From Paraburkholderia bannensis (GTDB taxonomy: Bacteria; Pseudomonadota; Gammaproteobacteria; Burkholderiales; Burkholderiaceae), in NCBI RefSeq assembly GCF_014200455.1, contig NZ_JACHBW010000002.1:434001-498000 (forward strand): a stretch of 64,000 bases of DNA, given 5' to 3'. The position numbers were made by a program, and so were the translations under genes. Below, in pieces: positions 61,433-64,000 of the stretch. How positions within the stretch are numbered: the first letter of the stretch is position 1; every line of letters begins with the position of its first letter. The notes beneath the pieces are model-generated. The model did no database searches and was not told the origin of the DNA. It saw nothing but the letters and a program-made list of their open reading frames with translations.

Positions 61433-61870
61433 CTAGCCGAGCAGGCGCTGGACGACTTCCATCGCCTTGATCAGTTCTTCCTGCTCGACGATGGAGAGCT
61501 TGGCTAGCCGGTCGGCCAGCCCGCCGATCGCGGCGTCCCTGAGCGTTGCGTAGGTACTGCGGCCAGCGTCGGTCAGATAGATAAAGGTGCGGCGTGCGTC
61601 GGCCTGCGAGGCAGCGCGCGCAATCAGGTGGCGGCGAGCGAAGCTCGCGAGAATGCGGCTCAAATAGCCTGAATCGAGCGCCAGGGTGCGCGCAAGCGTT
61701 GCGGAGGTCTGCGTGCCCCCGCTGTCGAGCTCGCGCAGTACGCGGATTTCGGTCAGCGAAAACGGCGAACTGGGCTGATCGTCCTGTTGCGTCCCCAGGA
61801 ACGTTCGATAAAAGCGATTGAACTGCAGGACGGCTTCTGCACGCCGTCTCGTGTCGGAATCATTCGACAA
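61433..61870 (-). CDS. MarR-family transcriptional regulator
   Basis: 145 residues from a TTG at 61870, the only early start in this frame; no clear RBS. The winged helix-turn-helix contains FSLTEIRVLRELDSGG, SATLARTLALDSGYLSRILASFARRHLI, and the wing with ADARRTFIYLTDAGR. A dyad overlaps its own start codon (61865-61896), suggesting self-control. The ligand and target genes are unknown. Confidence 0.85.
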   Translation of the reverse strand: MSNDSDTRRRAEAVLQFNRFYRTFLGTQQDDQPSSPFSLTEIRVLRELDSGGTQTSATLARTLALDSGYLSRILASFARRHLIARAASQADARRTFIYLTDAGRSTYATLRDAAIGGLADRLAKLSIVEQEELIKAMEVVQRLLG

Positions 61871-61896
61871 ACTGGGTACCCGTGGTCAGTTCGTTG
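61865..61896. promoter_or_regulatory. Dyad overlapping the MarR gene start
   Basis: CGACAAACTG (61865-61874) and CAGTTCGTTG (61887-61896) pair at 8 of 10 positions around a 12-bp centre containing GGTACC. Its position over the start codon suits an autoregulatory MarR operator. Confidence 0.45.
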
Positions 61897-62293
61897 ATAT
61901 TGGTCAGATGCCACTATATGGGATGTCAGAGGCGCGCGATATCGTTCACTTTCTGAATCTTCGCATTGGTTCTACGCCGGTATCAAGCTGGGATTCCAAA
62001 GCGGGATCGCTGGAGCGAGAGTGGTTGCGGCTGGAGAGCCCAAATTGGACTCTCCAGGGAAAATACCAATGCGTGATGGGTCGCCTGCTGAGTCTTATAA
62101 AACTACACAATCCATTGATTTATAACGAGTTTGTCTCGCTTGCGACAAGGGTTCGGCATAGGTTGACTGGTATTATTGTGGTTATATAATGGGCTCGCTT
62201 TCGCACCGGACCGACACCACGCCGTTTTTGTCGCGTTTATTTCACGATCTGTCCGGGCGCCCCACGATCCGTCAAACCGCTGGCCGGAGTTCC
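61871..62293. other. Divergent region between the MarR and GntR genes
   Basis: 423 bp of AT-richer sequence, without a convincing gene. It has the MarR dyad on the left and the GntR-gene promoter (62163-62190) on the right. Nothing else stands out. Confidence 0.5.
62163..62190 (+). promoter_or_regulatory. Sigma-70 promoter of the GntR regulator and nagA
   Basis: TTGACT, 16 bp, then consensus TATAAT (62185-62190). Transcription would begin near 62197, about 97 bp before the start codon. Confidence 0.75.
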
Positions 62294-63028
62294 ATGGAAA
62301 CCCGTTGGTCTGCCCTGATGCCCGATGCGCGCAACGTCACGCCGCTCTATCTGCAGCTGGCGCGCAACCTTGCCACGGCCATACATTGCGGCGTCTGGTC
62401 GGCGGGCGAGGCGCTGCCTTCGGAGCGCACGCTCTCGGATGCGATCGGCGTGTCGCGCATCACGGCGCGCAAGGCGATCGAACTGCTGGTTGAACAAGGC
62501 TTGATCCGGCGCGCGCGTGGTGCGGGCAGCTTTATCACGCCGCGCGTGGAAGATCCGCTCTCGCGTCTGACCGGCTTCACGAAGAAGATGGAGCAGCGCG
62601 GTTTCACCGCCGATTCGGTGTGGCTCGAACGCGGCGTGCGCCCCGCGCATCGAGAGGAGATCGTGCAGCTAGGCCTGTCGCCGGGCGCTTCGGTGTCGAG
62701 CCTGCGGCGGCTGCGCCGCGCGGATGGCATCGTGATGGCGGTGGAACACTCGGCCTTGCCGGTGTCGATCGTGCCGGACCCGCAGGGCTTCGACGGCTCG
62801 CTCTACGCGTATCTGGAAGCGCGCGACATGCCGGTGGTGCGCGCACTGCAGCACTTTCGCGCCGTGAATGCGACCGGCGAGATCGCCGAATTGATGGGCG
62901 TGGAGCCGCGCGCGGCGCTGCTGGTGATTACGCGTGTGGGTTTCTCGCGCGACCAGCACGCCATCGAGCTGACGGACACGTACTGCCGCGATGGTTATTA
63001 CGACTTCGTCGCGGAGCTGCGCCAATGA
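62294..63028 (+). CDS. GntR-family (HutC/UTRA) regulator, likely of amino-sugar genes
   Basis: 244 residues from ATG 62294 with GGAG upstream; an upstream ATG (62189) lies in the promoter and was rejected. The N-terminal winged HTH is VTPLYLQLARNLATAIHCGVWSAGEALPSERTLSDAIGVSRITARKAIELL. A UTRA sugar-binding domain follows with SRLTGFTKKMEQRGFTADS and ELTDTYCRDGYYDFVAEL. nagA is 131 bp downstream, so it is a NagR-like repressor responding to GlcNAc-6-P or GlcN-6-P by inference. Confidence 0.9.
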   Translation: METRWSALMPDARNVTPLYLQLARNLATAIHCGVWSAGEALPSERTLSDAIGVSRITARKAIELLVEQGLIRRARGAGSFITPRVEDPLSRLTGFTKKMEQRGFTADSVWLERGVRPAHREEIVQLGLSPGASVSSLRRLRRADGIVMAVEHSALPVSIVPDPQGFDGSLYAYLEARDMPVVRALQHFRAVNATGEIAELMGVEPRAALLVITRVGFSRDQHAIELTDTYCRDGYYDFVAELRQ

Positions 63029-63158
63029 ATTTCGCAGTGCAGGCGACCCCATTCAGCGCGCGCGGGAACACTCGCGCGCGCCACGACTCTCTCATGCACG
63101 TCACCGTCAAGACTGACCGCGCGCAGGCCGTTGCCGCGCGCAATTTCGGAAAAATCTC

Positions 63159-64000
63159 ATGCTGAGCGGAAATATTCTCACCCCTGATGGCTGGATCAAC
63201 GGCACGCTGACGTTCGAAAACGGACGCATCACGTCGATCGAGGGCGAGGCCGCCGATCCGGCGAAGAACGACGCGCCCTACATCCTGCCAGGCTTCATCG
63301 ACCTTCACGTGCACGGCGGCGGCGGCGCGGACGTGATGGAAGCGGGCAACGCAATCGAAACCATTGCGCGCACGCATGCGCGCTTCGGCACCACGAGCCT
63401 GCTGGCGACCACCATGACCGCACCGCGCGACGAGCTGATGAACGTCGTTGCGGGGCTGGGCGACGTCGCGCGTAAGCGCACGCCGGGCGGCGCGCGCGTG
63501 CTGGGCGTGCATCTGGAAGGGCCCTACATCAATCCGGGCAAGCTGGGCGCGCAACCGGACGCCGCGGTCTCCGCGGTGCTCGACGAAGTGCTCAAGTACC
63601 TGTCGATCGCGCCGATCCGCGTGGTCACCGTCGCGCCGGAAATCGCCGGTCATATCGAGATCATCGGCGAGATGGCGGCGCGCGGCGTGCGCGTGCAGAT
63701 CGGCCATACGCTCGCCACTTACGACGACGCCGTGAACGCGCTCAAGCACGGCGCGTGCGGTTTCACGCACCTGTTCAACGCGATGTCGCCGCTGCATCAC
63801 CGCAATCCCGGCGTGGTCGGCGCGGCGCTCGCGCATGCCGAATACGCTGAAATCATCCCCGACCTGCTGCACGTCCACCCGGGCGCGATCCGCGCCGCGC
63901 TGCGCGCGATTCCGCGCCTCTACGTGGTGACGGACAGCACCTCGGCGACCGGCATGCCCGACGGCGAATACCGCCTGGGCAGCCAGCACGTCACCAAATG
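63159..64000 (+). CDS. nagA: N-acetylglucosamine-6-phosphate deacetylase, N-terminal part (truncated by window edge)
   Basis: The first 280 residues of NagA, which removes acetate from GlcNAc-6-P. The reading frame is open from ATG 63159 to the window end. Metal-binding and substrate motifs are PGFIDLHVHGGGGADVME (HxH), LGVHLEGPYINPGKLGAQ, the conserved IGHTLATYDDA His and FTHLFNAMSPLHHRNPG. The catalytic Asp appears in VVTDSTSATGMPDG. It is downstream of its likely GntR regulator. Confidence 0.95.
   Translation, partial: MLSGNILTPDGWINGTLTFENGRITSIEGEAADPAKNDAPYILPGFIDLHVHGGGGADVMEAGNAIETIARTHARFGTTSLLATTMTAPRDELMNVVAGLGDVARKRTPGGARVLGVHLEGPYINPGKLGAQPDAAVSAVLDEVLKYLSIAPIRVVTVAPEIAGHIEIIGEMAARGVRVQIGHTLATYDDAVNALKHGACGFTHLFNAMSPLHHRNPGVVGAALAHAEYAEIIPDLLHVHPGAIRAALRAIPRLYVVTDSTSATGMPDGEYRLGSQHVTK

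Overview
The window is a GC-rich chromosomal segment of a Burkholderiales bacterium. Paraburkholderia, Caballeronia or Burkholderia is most likely, judged from gene content, gene order and protein style, without a database search. It starts inside dctA and ends inside nagA. No rRNA, tRNA or CRISPR array was recognised.

Left core block (1-24073): dctA-dctB-dctD for C4-dicarboxylate uptake and its two-component control; a TlpA-type thioredoxin; a lipoprotein; comM; ubiK; glnK-amtB behind a sigma-54 promoter; gshA-gshB for glutathione; an incomplete PTS (EIIA-Man, HPr, EI); a MoeB/ThiF-type adenylyltransferase; an S41 carboxy-terminal protease; gpmA; rhodanese-grxC-secB-gpsA; a macrodomain protein; trmL; and the last 34 codons of comF.

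Island (about 24074-47222, roughly 23.15 kb): a mobile element has integrated into comF and split it. The 3' piece of comF lies at 23970-24073 and the 5' piece at 47223-48078. A 16-bp imperfect repeat sharing the core ATTA sits at both ends, and joining the two flanks at that core restores the comF reading frame. A large serine integrase (45331-47139) begins about 75 bp from the right end. The element carries a candidate restriction-modification pair, an XRE regulator with a palindromic operator, a five-gene operon of secreted and membrane proteins, a divergent SIR2 protein, a three-gene cassette (serine recombinase plus two ParB/RepB-like proteins), a short tyrosine recombinase beside two large palindromes, an H-NS-like protein, and a 995-residue replication protein combining a PrimPol-like region, a zinc motif and a helicase. 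The replication segment is bracketed by two pairs of about 53-bp repeats, each pair spaced exactly 95 bp. No capsid, terminase, relaxase or conjugation gene was recognised. The element looks like an integrating, self-replicating or satellite-like element, not a phage or a conventional ICE.

Right core block (47223-64000): the 5' part of comF; a BioC-like methyltransferase; and a full aa3-type cytochrome c oxidase cluster (DUF2244 protein, coxB with a cytochrome c and an OmpA-like domain, coxA, small assembly protein, ctaG, DUF2970 protein, coxC, DUF2909-like protein, SURF1, a SCO-like protein, ctaA, ctaB, SCO1). These genes supply subunits, copper insertion and heme A synthesis together. The block ends with metQ, a MarR regulator, a GntR/UTRA regulator and the start of nagA for amino-sugar use.
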